A DNA stretch of 9,733 bases from HXMU1420-2 sp040830545 (GCA_040830545.1 JBFOMB010000133.1:1-9733); one strand, 5' to 3'. Counted from the first letter of the stretch, positions 1 through 7,589 are shown. Numbers and translations are program-made. The notes: a model not told the origin generated them from the letters alone.

Positions 1-237
1 AAACAACAGACGGGGGGGTGGCTCAAAACTCGGGAAGAGAATTCCCATCCGCCCTTCCGACGCGGCGACCGCGCCTTGCACCCCTTCAGGCGCATGCGAA
101 TTTAAAAAAAATCCGCCTCCGCCCCCTCCTCAGTCTACACCATTTCCAACCAGGAAAGCTCGCCCGCCGGCAGGGCCCCCTTCAAGCTGACACGCACCGC
201 CACTCTTGCCGAGTGGCGCGAGCTTGGCGCGGGATAA
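1..237 (+). pseudogene. IS6-family transposase, degenerate C-terminal fragment
   Basis: Reading frame 1 gives ENSHPPFRRGDRALHPFRRM at bases 40-96. This matches the conserved IS6/IS26-type tail (ENSH-PFRRRERAM-RFRRM) that follows the last catalytic residue of the DDE domain. A stop at 103-105 interrupts it. The stretch after that is altered, but the frame resumes a recognisable ending, KLTRTATLAEWRELGAG and stop (184-237), like the usual ALAEWR terminus of the family. The section between (about 97-183) aligns only if several substitutions and small indels are allowed. These may be genuine decay or low-quality sequence at a contig edge, since a run of seven G and a run of eight A lie here. The catalytic core would be to the left of the window. 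The identification is from family memory, not a database match. Confidence 0.7.
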
Positions 238-254
238 AGGACAGCTCTACTGGC

Positions 255-1043
255 CTAACGGAGACGAGTTCGAATTCGTCTGACAGCACCCATGCCATGA
301 TCGGCGGTCACCACGATGGCAGCCCCCAGCGCATCCAATTCACCCAGATAGCGGTCGAACATGGCGTAGAAGTCTTTTGCGCCTTGCTCATGAGGGCCAA
401 ACTTATGCTGAATATAGTCAGTGGTGGACAGATACATCACATCCGGCTTCCACTCTTTCAGCAGTTTGACACCCGCCGCGAAAACAAACTCTGACAGCTC
501 AGCAGAGTAAAACTCTGGCACATCCATGCCCAACCACGCGCTGGCGTTGTCTATGCCGTGATCGGCTTTGGTGGTCTCACCGGAGCGTTCGGAGGAGAAG
601 GCCACCGCACGGTCTTCGTCAAATTTCAACCCTGCACCCAGAAGCGCACGCAGTTTATCCTTGGCGGTCACCATCGCAACACGCGCGCCTGCGTCATAGA
701 ATTGCGAGAAGATCGTCGGCGCACGTAGAAAGCGCACGTCGTTCATCATCACCTCTTCGCCGGTTTCGGGATCATAAAGGAAATTGCCGCAGATGCCATG
801 AACCGCGGGGGGTTGGCCTGTGGCAATCGAAAGGTTGTTGGGATTGGTGAAAGACGGGATCACAGAATGCGCCAGACGATCCGTGCCAGTTTCACGCATA
901 CGCTTCAGATTTGGCATCAGGCCTTCTGCGATGGCTATGTCCAGATACTCTGGTTCACAACCATCCAGGCAGATTGCAATCGCAGGCACCTTCGGCATCG
1001 GATAGGCCCGCTCGTTGGTGGAAATCGGGGCTTGGAATGTCAT
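255..1043 (-). pseudogene. phnA: Phosphonoacetate hydrolase, 3' end replaced by an IS element
   Basis: PhnA hydrolyses the C-P bond of phosphonoacetate to acetate and phosphate. It is a binuclear-zinc enzyme of the alkaline phosphatase superfamily. The visible protein has the family start, the first metal aspartate in CLDG (D27), the nucleophilic threonine in PSFTNPNN (T66), the TDYIQH motif (about D209 and H213) and TADHG (D248, H249). These lie two residues before the ligands I recall for the Sinorhizobium meliloti enzyme. The match stops after residue 251, and the frame then runs 11 nonsense codons into IS6 DNA to a stop at 255. Family members are about 400-420 aa, so some 150 residues are missing, including the last zinc-binding histidine (about H375). 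The product is almost certainly inactive. The start is ATG 1043, with an AAGGA ribosome site 7 bases upstream. No neighbour is a phosphonate gene. Confidence 0.88.
262..281. repeat. Near-perfect 20-bp palindrome inside the IS tip
   Basis: AGACGAGTTCGAATTCGTCT reads the same on both strands except for one mismatched base pair. It sits 9 bases inside the IS/phnA junction, so it overlaps the presumed inner part of the terminal inverted repeat. It could be a transposase-binding feature or simply a property of this IS end. Confidence 0.5.
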
Positions 1044-1572
1044 TTCGATATCCTTGTTCGGTTTTCGGGATGCGCCGAAGGCCGAGGATAGGTCTGAATC
1101 GGCGCACCTGTATTTCGCCTGCTTTGAACTGTGTTTTGTGGATTGGGTCCAATAGAGATTTCAGAAAAGAGTATTCCAAAATTGCATGGCATGGATGTGG
1201 AAGACGCGAGATCTCTTTGGCACCATACACTGCGCTCTCTTAGGAGCTTGATGAAGTGGACGGCGAAAATGTCGTGGAAAAATGGGCTTGTTGCCGACGA
1301 TCCGATCGCTGAGGGACCCACTTTGAAACGCACAGCTTTAGTTGGTTCAAGTCACACGCCACCACCAATGACCGCTTTGCTTGCGTGCCGCGCAGCGTCA
1401 TCAATCAGGTAGATGCAGCAACATCCAAACCGTGAGCGCGCGCAGCAAGAACATCAAATTCACAGAGCAGGCTCAATCGAGACATCAAATGCGGCGCGGC
1501 ATCCAATAGTAGGATGTTTGTGTCAACGTGGGGTTGTCGTTTGGGAGGGCATGGCGGGTCGGAGGATCAGAA
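1044..1572. other. 529-base stretch without a supportable gene
   Basis: This lies between the phnA start and the integrase remnant. Open frames on both strands are short, lack ribosome sites and show no family I recognise. One plus-strand frame (about 1240-1330) reads LRSLMKWTAKMS and then GLVADDPIAEG, which faintly recalls the end of a core-binding domain of a tyrosine recombinase, but too weakly to call. An inverted repeat, ATTGG GT CCAAT, sits at 1142-1153, about 100 bases upstream of phnA; it might belong to phnA control. The phnA promoter should lie here, but no convincing -35/-10 pair is visible. Confidence 0.5.
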
Positions 1573-1806
1573 ATGGATACACCAAACTTACCTGCTATTC
1601 GCGCTCTGCGCCCAGCTTGGAACAAGGGTCGCATTATTGGAAAAAAACGATCATTGAAACCGAAACATGTCTGGGCGACCCGCGTCAGACTTGAACTGGC
1701 GGAGAACCACCGCGACCTAGGCCACACCAAGATGGACAGTACGGTCAGATATCTCGGCGTAGAACTTGAAGATGCCCTAGCGATCGCAGAAGCCATTGAA
1801 ATTTAG
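1573..1806 (+). pseudogene. Tyrosine recombinase (integrase) with in-frame internal deletion
   Basis: The frame encodes 77 aa. Residues 1-49 (from MDTPNLPAIRAL to ELAENHRDL) match the N-terminus of a short (about 200-215 aa) site-specific integrase that I recall as widespread in Rhodobacteraceae and other proteobacteria. Residues 50-77 (GHTKMDSTVRYLG and onward) match its extreme C-terminus. About 130-140 residues that normally lie between are absent, including the first catalytic arginine and the HxxR box. Only the LGHT-type histidine and the terminal tyrosine (Y60) region remain. The junction is in frame and no stop intervenes, so a 77-residue peptide could still be made. GGAGG at 1561-1565, 7 bases before ATG 1573, is a good ribosome site and decides the start. 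It is very unlikely to be an active recombinase. The length estimate of the deletion comes from memory of the family. Confidence 0.82.
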
Positions 1807-1813
1807 AAAAGTT

Positions 1814-1835
1814 GGGCCGTCTTCTCAGGCGGCCC
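1814..1835 (+). terminator. Possible weak terminator hairpin after the integrase remnant
   Basis: GGGCCG and CGGCCC form a 6-bp GC stem around a 10-base loop, starting 8 bases after the stop codon. Only two T follow, so it is a poor intrinsic terminator. Confidence 0.3.
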
Positions 1836-1965
1836 TTAGCTCGCATTCAGTTAACTCGTTCGACGCCGCAGTGCGGCCCCCCAAAGCCGCCGTTCGCTGT
1901 TATCGCGAAACCCAAGATGTGAGAAAAGTCTGCGATGCGGTCGAACCGGACCTATGCTGATGCGG

Positions 1966-2143
1966 CTATTGCTGACGCAGCATCATCGCGCAATCGCCGC
2001 GCTCGTCGTTGTGATGCAGCGCACGCATCCGAACCCGCCGCTGCCGCGCCGCATCACCTTTGATAGCGTCCATCAGAAGCTCGGCCAGAACTTCTGCGCC
2101 CAAGGCCTCCAGGTTCTTTCTTGTTGAGGGATTTTCCTGCCAT
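1966..2143 (-). pseudogene. DUF6880-family protein remnant, frameshifted and truncated
   Basis: From ATG 2143 the minus strand reads MAGKSLNKK. After skipping one extra base (a G in AAAGAACC near 2115-2120) it continues NLEALGAEVLAELLMDAI, then KGDAARQRRVRMRALHH, and stops at 1966-1968. The segment NLEALGA--LAELL----GDAA-(K/R)RR-RM is the conserved N-terminus of DUF6880 proteins, which are normally several hundred residues long and of unknown function. Here the similarity ends after about 40 residues and the frame closes soon after. The piece therefore carries two defects: a single-base insertion and loss of nearly the whole body. It begins 8 bases after the stop of the GST-like gene on the same strand. 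The family assignment is from memory of the motif, with moderate confidence. Confidence 0.55.
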
Positions 2144-2151
2144 CGTCTGAC

Positions 2152-2814
2152 CTAGGGAGACGCGTGGCCAAAAAGATTGGGGGGCGTGCCGTCTTTCCAA
2201 ACGGTGACTTTCCTCATGGCCGTCTGAAAATCAGCACTCTGCAGGAACCCGTCCAGCCAAAGGATCACGTGTGGCCAAGGCTGCGCATCAAACCAGGCAC
2301 GGTCGATATGGGCGAACTGCCTCACAAACGGAAAGATCGCGATGTCGGCGAGTGTGGGCCTGTCTCCGGTCAGAAACACGTTATCTGTCAGCCGTGTATT
2401 GAGGGATTGAATGAACTCAGACGCCTTCCTGCGTTCCGATTGCGGATCCAGATCGGGATAGCGGACGGCGTATTTGGTATGGTCAAGCGCTGCCTTGAAG
2501 GGCCCATCGTTCTGGGCAATCAGGGTTTCGCCAATATCCGGCATGTCCAAAAGCCCATGTGGATCACTTCGCCCAAGTGCCCAGAGCATGATGTCGAGGC
2601 TCTCATCCAGGTTCAGATCACCCGCTTGCAGATTTGGCACTGTGGCCGATGGCGAGGCCCGAAGAAACGCCTGCGGTTTTTCTTTCAGTTTGATTTCGCG
2701 CAGTTCCACCTCCAGCCCCGCGCTCAACACGGCCATCCGTGCCCGCATCGCATAAGGGCAGCGTCGAAAGGACCACAGGATTGGTCGCGGCTTTTCGAGC
2801 AGGTCTCGGGTCAT
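2152..2814 (-). CDS. Glutathione S-transferase family protein
   Basis: This is a 220-aa protein with a thioredoxin-fold N-terminal domain (about 10-85) and an all-helical C-terminal domain (about 95-210), the usual GST length and order. The first domain has RRCPYAMRARM (C19-P-Y), a CPYA/CPYC-like active site as in omega-class or glutaredoxin-2-like GSTs. It also has a cis-proline site (ATVPNL) and the glutathione-contact DESLDI (about 69-74), equivalent to the usual ESxxI. The helical domain contains LTGDRPTLADIAIFPFVRQF, the standard N-capping/hydrophobic-staple region. A catalytic cysteine suggests thiol transfer, dehydroascorbate-type reduction or deglutathionylation rather than classical conjugation; this is inference. 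The start at ATG 2814 lacks a strong ribosome site, but the thioredoxin fold begins right after it. It stands apart from the catabolic operon, and no promoter is recognisable. Confidence 0.85.
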   Translation of the reverse strand: MTRDLLEKPRPILWSFRRCPYAMRARMAVLSAGLEVELREIKLKEKPQAFLRASPSATVPNLQAGDLNLDESLDIMLWALGRSDPHGLLDMPDIGETLIAQNDGPFKAALDHTKYAVRYPDLDPQSERRKASEFIQSLNTRLTDNVFLTGDRPTLADIAIFPFVRQFAHIDRAWFDAQPWPHVILWLDGFLQSADFQTAMRKVTVWKDGTPPNLFGHASP

Positions 2815-3075
2815 TCGGCGTTTGTACGATCAATGAGGGTCACAGGCAAAAACAAAGGTATCGAGTGAGTTTCAGAGTGCTGTGGAAGTTCCAATTCGTC
2901 TTCGGGGTCGTCGGCCAAGCCCCCAATTCAATCGCGTCCGCTTTGCAACACCGATGCTGACTTTGGCGGAGTCAAAACAACTTGCCTGAGGCGGATCACA
3001 GGGCCGCCGAAGCTGGAATTGTCCGGGACTATCATTGCCAGATTGTTGGCTTGCGACACGTGGCTTCCAATTGAT

Positions 3076-4398
3076 TTAGCTCGTAGCTATGACCAGCGCT
3101 CGATTCAACTTGTCGACCAATTCGGAAATCTGCTCATCCCCAACAATGAATGGCGGGGCCAACAGGACATGATCGCCGGATTTGCCGTCGCGCGTACCTG
3201 CCATCGGATAGCAAATCAAGCCTGCATTAAAGGCGGCAGTCTTTAGTCGCGCGGCAACGCGAGAACTGGGATTGAAGGTCGATTTGGTTTCGCGATCAGC
3301 CACAATCTCCAATCCCTGAAACAACCCGCGTCCGCGAATATCGCCGACAAACGGGTGCTGCCCGAACTGATCGACCAGAGCCGAGTGGAGTTTTTCCCCC
3401 ATGACCGCGGCACGCGAAACCAGGTTCTGCGCATCCATCTTCTTCAGCACTGCAAGGGATGCTGCCGCCGCAACCGGGTGCCCCAGATAGGTGTGCCCGT
3501 GCTGGAAAAATCCGCTTCCCGACTCCAGAGCCTCGTAGATCTGCCGTGTGCACAGCATCGCGCCAATCGGCTGGTAACCCGCGCCCAAACCCTTGGCGAT
3601 ACACAGGATGTCCGGCGCGATGCCATCCGCATCACAGGCGAACAGATGCCCGGTTCGCCCCATGCCGCACATGACTTCGTCCAGGATCAGCAAAACACCA
3701 TACGTATCGCAAATCTCGCGAATACGACGAAAATACCCCTCGACCGCTGGAACCGCACCCATGGTCGCGCCCACCACGGGCTCTGCCATGAAGGCCATCA
3801 CCGAGTCCGGCCCCAGCCGCAGAATTTCGTCCTCCAGTTCCTGCGCCGCCCGCTGCCCGTATTCGAACGCACCTTCGTCATCGCGCCGTTCGATGTATTC
3901 GTAGCAGGGCGCGATGTGGCTCACGTTGATCAGCAACGGGGCAAACTGCGCGCGCCGCCATGCGTTCCCGCCGGCCGCCAAGGCGCCCAGCGTGTTGCCA
4001 TGGTAGCTTTGCCGCCGCGCGATGACATGCGTGCGCTGCGGCTGGTCAATCTCCACGAAATACTGGCGGGCCAGTTTTATCGCCGCTTCGGTTGCCTCTG
4101 ACCCCCCGGACACCAGATACACCCGGTCCAGATCGCCCGGCGCCTTTGAAATCAGCAGGTCCGCCAGTTCTTCTGCCGGTTCGGATGTGAAAAACCCCGT
4201 ATGCGCATAGGCCAACGTTTGCGTCTGCTCTTGGATCGCTGCAATGACATCCGGGTCACCGTGACCCAGACAGGACACCGCTGCCCCGCCGGACCCGTCC
4301 AGATAGGCCTTGCCCGTCTCGTCATAGAGATAGCACCCTTGTCCTCGCACCGCGCGCGGAGGGGCAGACTTCATGCTCCTTGGAAAGATATGCGACAT
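3076..4398 (-). CDS. Class III PLP-dependent aminotransferase (omega-aminotransferase type)
   Basis: This 440-aa cytosolic enzyme moves an amino group between an amine or omega-amino acid and a keto acid. It has the full class III layout: an N-terminal YLYDETGKAYLDGSGG strand region (23-38), the phosphate-binding VSGGSEATEAAIK (96-108), YHGNTLGA (132-139), the PLP-ring aspartate in ILDEVMCGMGRTG (D240), the Schiff-base lysine in CIAKGLGAGYQPIGA (K269) and the GHTYLGHP threonine (T303). The length is typical. It resembles the proteins commonly annotated as aspartate aminotransferase family or adenosylmethionine-8-amino-7-oxononanoate-like, but no biotin genes are near. It is the last gene of the leftward operon, 15 bases after the BKACE gene. 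A perfect AGGAGG (4414-4409) overlaps the BKACE stop codon and sits 10 bases before ATG 4398. In this setting it probably deaminates an amino intermediate to the keto acid used by the BKACE enzyme. The substrate is not readable. Confidence 0.94.
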   Translation of the reverse strand: MSHIFPRSMKSAPPRAVRGQGCYLYDETGKAYLDGSGGAAVSCLGHGDPDVIAAIQEQTQTLAYAHTGFFTSEPAEELADLLISKAPGDLDRVYLVSGGSEATEAAIKLARQYFVEIDQPQRTHVIARRQSYHGNTLGALAAGGNAWRRAQFAPLLINVSHIAPCYEYIERRDDEGAFEYGQRAAQELEDEILRLGPDSVMAFMAEPVVGATMGAVPAVEGYFRRIREICDTYGVLLILDEVMCGMGRTGHLFACDADGIAPDILCIAKGLGAGYQPIGAMLCTRQIYEALESGSGFFQHGHTYLGHPVAAAASLAVLKKMDAQNLVSRAAVMGEKLHSALVDQFGQHPFVGDIRGRGLFQGLEIVADRETKSTFNPSSRVAARLKTAAFNAGLICYPMAGTRDGKSGDHVLLAPPFIVGDEQISELVDKLNRALVIATS

Positions 4399-4413
4399 GT
4401 CTGGTCTCCCTCC

Positions 4414-5208
4414 TCAGGTTTCGGCGCAGAGTTCGGTTCGGCGATGTTCGGTCTTGGGGCCATTGTCAGACGTGGCCTTTAGCCCGGACATCAACGCTCG
4501 CACCGACGCGGCGTTGTCCGCCCAGGGGTAGCCATTCGCGTCCTGGATACTGTTCTCAAACCCCACACGCACATCGCCACCGCGCTTTGCGGCTTCGATC
4601 AGCACCTGATGCTCCATTGGTCCAAAAGCACACACCATCCATGACCCTACGGGCGGCAATTCCTGTAACAGGCGGTCCAAATCAGAATTGTCAGTAGTCT
4701 GGGTCTGATCGTAGCGGCCGATCACCAGAATGACGCTTTCCTGTTCACGCAGCGCTCCCGTTGCTTGCAAATCCCGCAACAAGCCAGCATCCGTGGCGTC
4801 GTAGACAATATGCTGCACCGCTATGGCTTGATCCCGACAGAAACCGTACATGGCCTTGGCATCTGATGGGGATCGAGCCGCCTCCCGCAAGGAAATCGAA
4901 ACCCAATCCGGCCTCAGATCGTGTAACAGACGCAGTTGGGCTGTGGTGTCATAAACACCCCCCGCTTCGGTGGTGATCTGCACCGGAAGCCCGGGCAGCA
5001 CCCGGTCCAGTTCCGCCATCGCTTCGGAGTAAAGCCCTGCGTCAAGGCTATGCCGCCCTGCACGATCCCGCACGTGCAGATGCAGCGCGTTGGCCCCGGC
5101 CTTGGCACACTCCGCCGTGGCACCAATAATCTCCGGCACCGTCACGGGCAGAGCAGGGTGATCCGCCTTGCTCAATCGCGACCCGGTGGGGGACACCATG
5201 ATCCTCAT
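4414..5208 (-). CDS. BKACE (DUF849) beta-keto acid cleavage enzyme
   Basis: BKACE enzymes are zinc-dependent TIM-barrel proteins that convert a beta-keto acid plus acetyl-CoA into acetoacetate and a new acyl-CoA. The founder, Kce, does this in lysine fermentation. This protein has 264 aa, slightly short for the family. The zinc site is visible: HLHVRD (H43, H45) and RVGFENS (E218). TTEAGG (79-84) and SISLRE (104-109) follow barrel strands as usual. The start PTGSRLSKADHPALP puts it in the NGARRxKADHPALP-like subgroup rather than with Kce. The Kce catalytic aspartate next to the zinc glutamate is asparagine here (N219), and the Kce N-terminal glutamate is not apparent. The substrate therefore probably differs. 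ATG 5208 overlaps the upstream stop as ATGA, implying translational coupling with the FAD enzyme; a second ATG three codons later is possible. Confidence 0.93.
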   Translation of the reverse strand: MRIMVSPTGSRLSKADHPALPVTVPEIIGATAECAKAGANALHLHVRDRAGRHSLDAGLYSEAMAELDRVLPGLPVQITTEAGGVYDTTAQLRLLHDLRPDWVSISLREAARSPSDAKAMYGFCRDQAIAVQHIVYDATDAGLLRDLQATGALREQESVILVIGRYDQTQTTDNSDLDRLLQELPPVGSWMVCAFGPMEHQVLIEAAKRGGDVRVGFENSIQDANGYPWADNAASVRALMSGLKATSDNGPKTEHRRTELCAET

Positions 5209-7589
5209 GGCCGCATCCTTTCGCCTGCCGGATCGAACAGCGGGCCGAGCGTGACTGTTGCATCGAAAAGCACCCGGGCAATATCGACCTGAACCCGTTG
5301 ACCGTTCTGCAACCCGGCCGCATGCCCCAGTGCGATTGGCGCGTTCACGCGGAACCCGTATCCGGCGGAACTGGTCTGACCGACAATCTGCCCCTCCGCA
5401 TATATCGGTTCATGGCCAAGCGGCGTCGCGGCGGGATCGTCGAAGGTAAGGGAAACCACCTTGGACTTTGCGCCCTTTGCGCGCTGCGCTTCCAGTGCTT
5501 CGAAGCCAATGAACCCGCCCGACTTTCGCGTTGCGAAATCCAGCCCCGTATCAACAGGCGTGACATCACCGTCCAATTCGTGCCCCATGGCGCAGAACCC
5601 TTTTTCAATCCGCATTGAGGTCTGGGCATACAGCCCCGCCGGAACCGCACCGGCCGCCGTCATCGCAGCGTAGATTGCCTGCGTGTTTTCGGACCTGACC
5701 GTAATCTCCCATCCGGCCTCACCAACATAAGACATGCGGGCAGCCCGGACATGTTTGCCCGCGATATGCGCTGGACCCACCTTGAAATACCCCAGGTCAC
5801 ACAGCTCCGGCGCACCGTTTTCGCGCACGATCCGCGCGGCCTGTGGACCCATCAGGGCAAGAACGGCGTAGGTTTCGGTCGTATCCTCGATTGTGACATC
5901 AAACGGCTCGGCATGGCGGTACAACCATGCCAGATCCCGCTTGATCGCGGTGGTGCCCACAAACAACCGATAGTGGTCCGCTGCGATCCGCTGGGCGGTC
6001 AGGTCGCTTTCGAATGTGCCCCGCTCGTTCAGCATCGCGGTGTAGATGACCGACCCAGGCGCGCGCCCGACATAGCCTGCGCAGACCTTCAGCAGGAACG
6101 CCTCGGCATCCGGGCCTGTCACGTCGATCTTGCCAAAGCTCGACGCGTCGAAAATGGCGGAACCAGTGTGGGCGGCGGTCACCTCTGCCTTCACGGCATC
6201 GTGCCAATCGGGACGCTCGAACCGCAGTTCGGGTTCTCCGCCGCCAAAATACAGCGGACGTTCCCATCCGTAGAACTGTCCAAACCGCGCACCGGCGCGC
6301 GTGTAGGCATCATGCAGCGGTAACGTGCGCAGGCTACGCGCGGTGCGCAGCTGTTTGCCCGGATAGGGTATTTCGTAATGTGTCCCCAGGATTTCCGGGG
6401 ACCGCGCCATCAGGTGATCGACCGAGTTGAAGATCGGGGCAAAGCGCTTTGCATCCGCTTCGGACAGGTCATAGGCCGTGTGCCCATGCACGATCTGGTG
6501 CGCTAGGTTCATCCCGGCGCCGCCACCTGCAGCAACACCCATGCTGTTCATGCCACAACCCAGAAACAGCCCCCGCGTTTCAGCCGTTTCACCCAGCATG
6601 AACGACCCGTCCGGCGTGAAGCTTTCCGGTCCGTTCAGCAGCATCTTCACTTCTGCCGATTCCAGCGAAGGCAACCGATGCAGCGCGTTCATCATCATCG
6701 GTTCGAAATGGTCCCAATCCTCGGGCAGCAGACCAAAGGCAAAGTTTTCGTCCAGAATCCCCGGCGCAATCGCCTTGCCCATGGGTTCGAAACATCCGAC
6801 CAGCAAACCGCCGGAGTCGTCCCGGATATACAGGTAGTTGTCGTGATCCGAGAGCGTCGGCATGTTGCCGGTGATGCCGTCGACGGGCTTCGTCAGCAGA
6901 TAGAAATGCTCGCACGGCCACAGCGGCACATCCGCCCCGGCCATTGCGCCAACCTCGCGCGACCAAAGCCCTGAACACAACGCAATCGCATCGCATCGGA
7001 TCACGCCCCGCGACGTTTCCACCCCCGTCACTTTGCCATTTGTGGTCAGGATGCTGGTCACGCCCGTGTCTTCGAAAATCTTCGCCCCGTTTGCTTTCGC
7101 ACCTTTGACCAGTGCCGCGCAGACATCCGATGGAGACACCCGCCCGTCTTCCGGCGACAAGACCGCGCCGATCACATCCTCGCTGTTCATCAGCGGCCAA
7201 CGTTCTGCCGCTTCCCCTGCCGAGACTGAGTGCGCTTCGATCCCATAGGCATGGGCCAGCGCCTCTTGCCGACGGATCAGGGTCAGCCGATCCGCGTTGG
7301 TGGCAATCGACAGGGATCCTTCCTGAATCCAGCCCACCGATTGCCCGGTTTCCTGTTCCAGCTTGCTATAAAGGTCGACGGAATACTGGATCATCCGCGT
7401 CAGGTTCTGGGACGACCGCAATGCGCGCACCTGCGCTGCGGAATGCCAGGTCGTGCCGGATGTCAACTTGTTTCGTTCCAACAACACGGCATCCGCCCCG
7501 AATTTGGCCAAATGATAGAGCGTGGAACACCCCATGACGCCGCCACCAATGACAACGACCGACGCATGATCAGGCAAGGTTTGTGCCAT
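5205..7589 (-). CDS. FAD-dependent oxidoreductase with GcvT domain (DMGDH/sarcosine dehydrogenase type)
   Basis: This 794-aa two-domain enzyme most likely oxidises an N-methyl amine and passes the one-carbon unit to tetrahydrofolate. Residues about 10-375 are a DAO-type FAD domain with VIGGGVMG (13-20), the ribose-binding E38 and SGTTWHSA, where H49 aligns with the histidine that carries covalent FAD in characterised dimethylglycine enzymes. A linker domain follows, then a GcvT-like folate-binding region from about 425 (GQFYGWERPLYF, later RMSYVGEAGWEI and GFIGFEAL) with a C-terminal barrel. Length and order match DMGDH and sarcosine dehydrogenase proteins (about 800-850 aa). There is no signal peptide, so it is cytosolic. 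ATG 7589 is chosen because AGAGG lies about 7 bases upstream; the frame is open from a TTG at 7613, but that would add residues beyond the normal start. It is the first gene of the leftward operon and is controlled from the divergent region with rpiR. The exact N-methyl substrate is unknown. Confidence 0.93.
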   Translation of the reverse strand: MAQTLPDHASVVVIGGGVMGCSTLYHLAKFGADAVLLERNKLTSGTTWHSAAQVRALRSSQNLTRMIQYSVDLYSKLEQETGQSVGWIQEGSLSIATNADRLTLIRRQEALAHAYGIEAHSVSAGEAAERWPLMNSEDVIGAVLSPEDGRVSPSDVCAALVKGAKANGAKIFEDTGVTSILTTNGKVTGVETSRGVIRCDAIALCSGLWSREVGAMAGADVPLWPCEHFYLLTKPVDGITGNMPTLSDHDNYLYIRDDSGGLLVGCFEPMGKAIAPGILDENFAFGLLPEDWDHFEPMMMNALHRLPSLESAEVKMLLNGPESFTPDGSFMLGETAETRGLFLGCGMNSMGVAAGGGAGMNLAHQIVHGHTAYDLSEADAKRFAPIFNSVDHLMARSPEILGTHYEIPYPGKQLRTARSLRTLPLHDAYTRAGARFGQFYGWERPLYFGGGEPELRFERPDWHDAVKAEVTAAHTGSAIFDASSFGKIDVTGPDAEAFLLKVCAGYVGRAPGSVIYTAMLNERGTFESDLTAQRIAADHYRLFVGTTAIKRDLAWLYRHAEPFDVTIEDTTETYAVLALMGPQAARIVRENGAPELCDLGYFKVGPAHIAGKHVRAARMSYVGEAGWEITVRSENTQAIYAAMTAAGAVPAGLYAQTSMRIEKGFCAMGHELDGDVTPVDTGLDFATRKSGGFIGFEALEAQRAKGAKSKVVSLTFDDPAATPLGHEPIYAEGQIVGQTSSAGYGFRVNAPIALGHAAGLQNGQRVQVDIARVLFDATVTLGPLFDPAGERMRP

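Larger units (their letters stand above)
1..290 (+). mobile_element. IS6-family insertion sequence, 3' end only (degenerate)
   Basis: The left edge of the window holds the terminal part of an insertion sequence. It contains the C-terminal coding remnant of an IS6-family transposase (stop at 235-237), followed by about 53 bases up to a junction with phnA at 290/291. Read from the junction inward on the minus strand, the tip begins GGTGCTGTCAGACGAA, which resembles the GGNNCTGTTGCAAA-type terminal inverted repeats of IS6 elements in its first eight bases. The phnA reading frame matches its family exactly up to base 291 and becomes nonsense beyond it, which fixes the border to within a base or two. 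The other end, the second inverted repeat and any 8-bp target duplication lie outside the window. The family call rests on the transposase tail; the exact tip is inferred. Confidence 0.7.

Noticed and set aside
1131..1412. 93-codon plus-strand open frame with a stretch resembling an integrase core-binding domain end
   Set aside because: No ribosome site, only a vague match over about 20 residues, and overlapping open frames on the other strand; too weak to call even as a remnant.
2164..2868. 234-codon open frame on the plus strand opposite the GST-like gene
   Set aside because: It is the antisense of a clear GST-family protein; its translation has no domain and an unlikely composition.
2958..3008. 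Small inverted repeats (TGACT-N7-AGTCA; GGCGG-N9-CCGCC) as a terminator for the leftward operon
   Set aside because: Stems of only 5 bp and no T-run in the direction of transcription; likely chance.
2892..3246. Plus-strand open frame running through the GST/aminotransferase gap into the aminotransferase
   Set aside because: The first ATG is at 3019, there is no ribosome site, the translation matches nothing I know, and most of the ATG-started part is antisense to the aminotransferase.
3355..4101. 248-codon plus-strand open frame opposite the aminotransferase
   Set aside because: Antisense shadow of a protein with all class III catalytic motifs; typical of GC-rich DNA.
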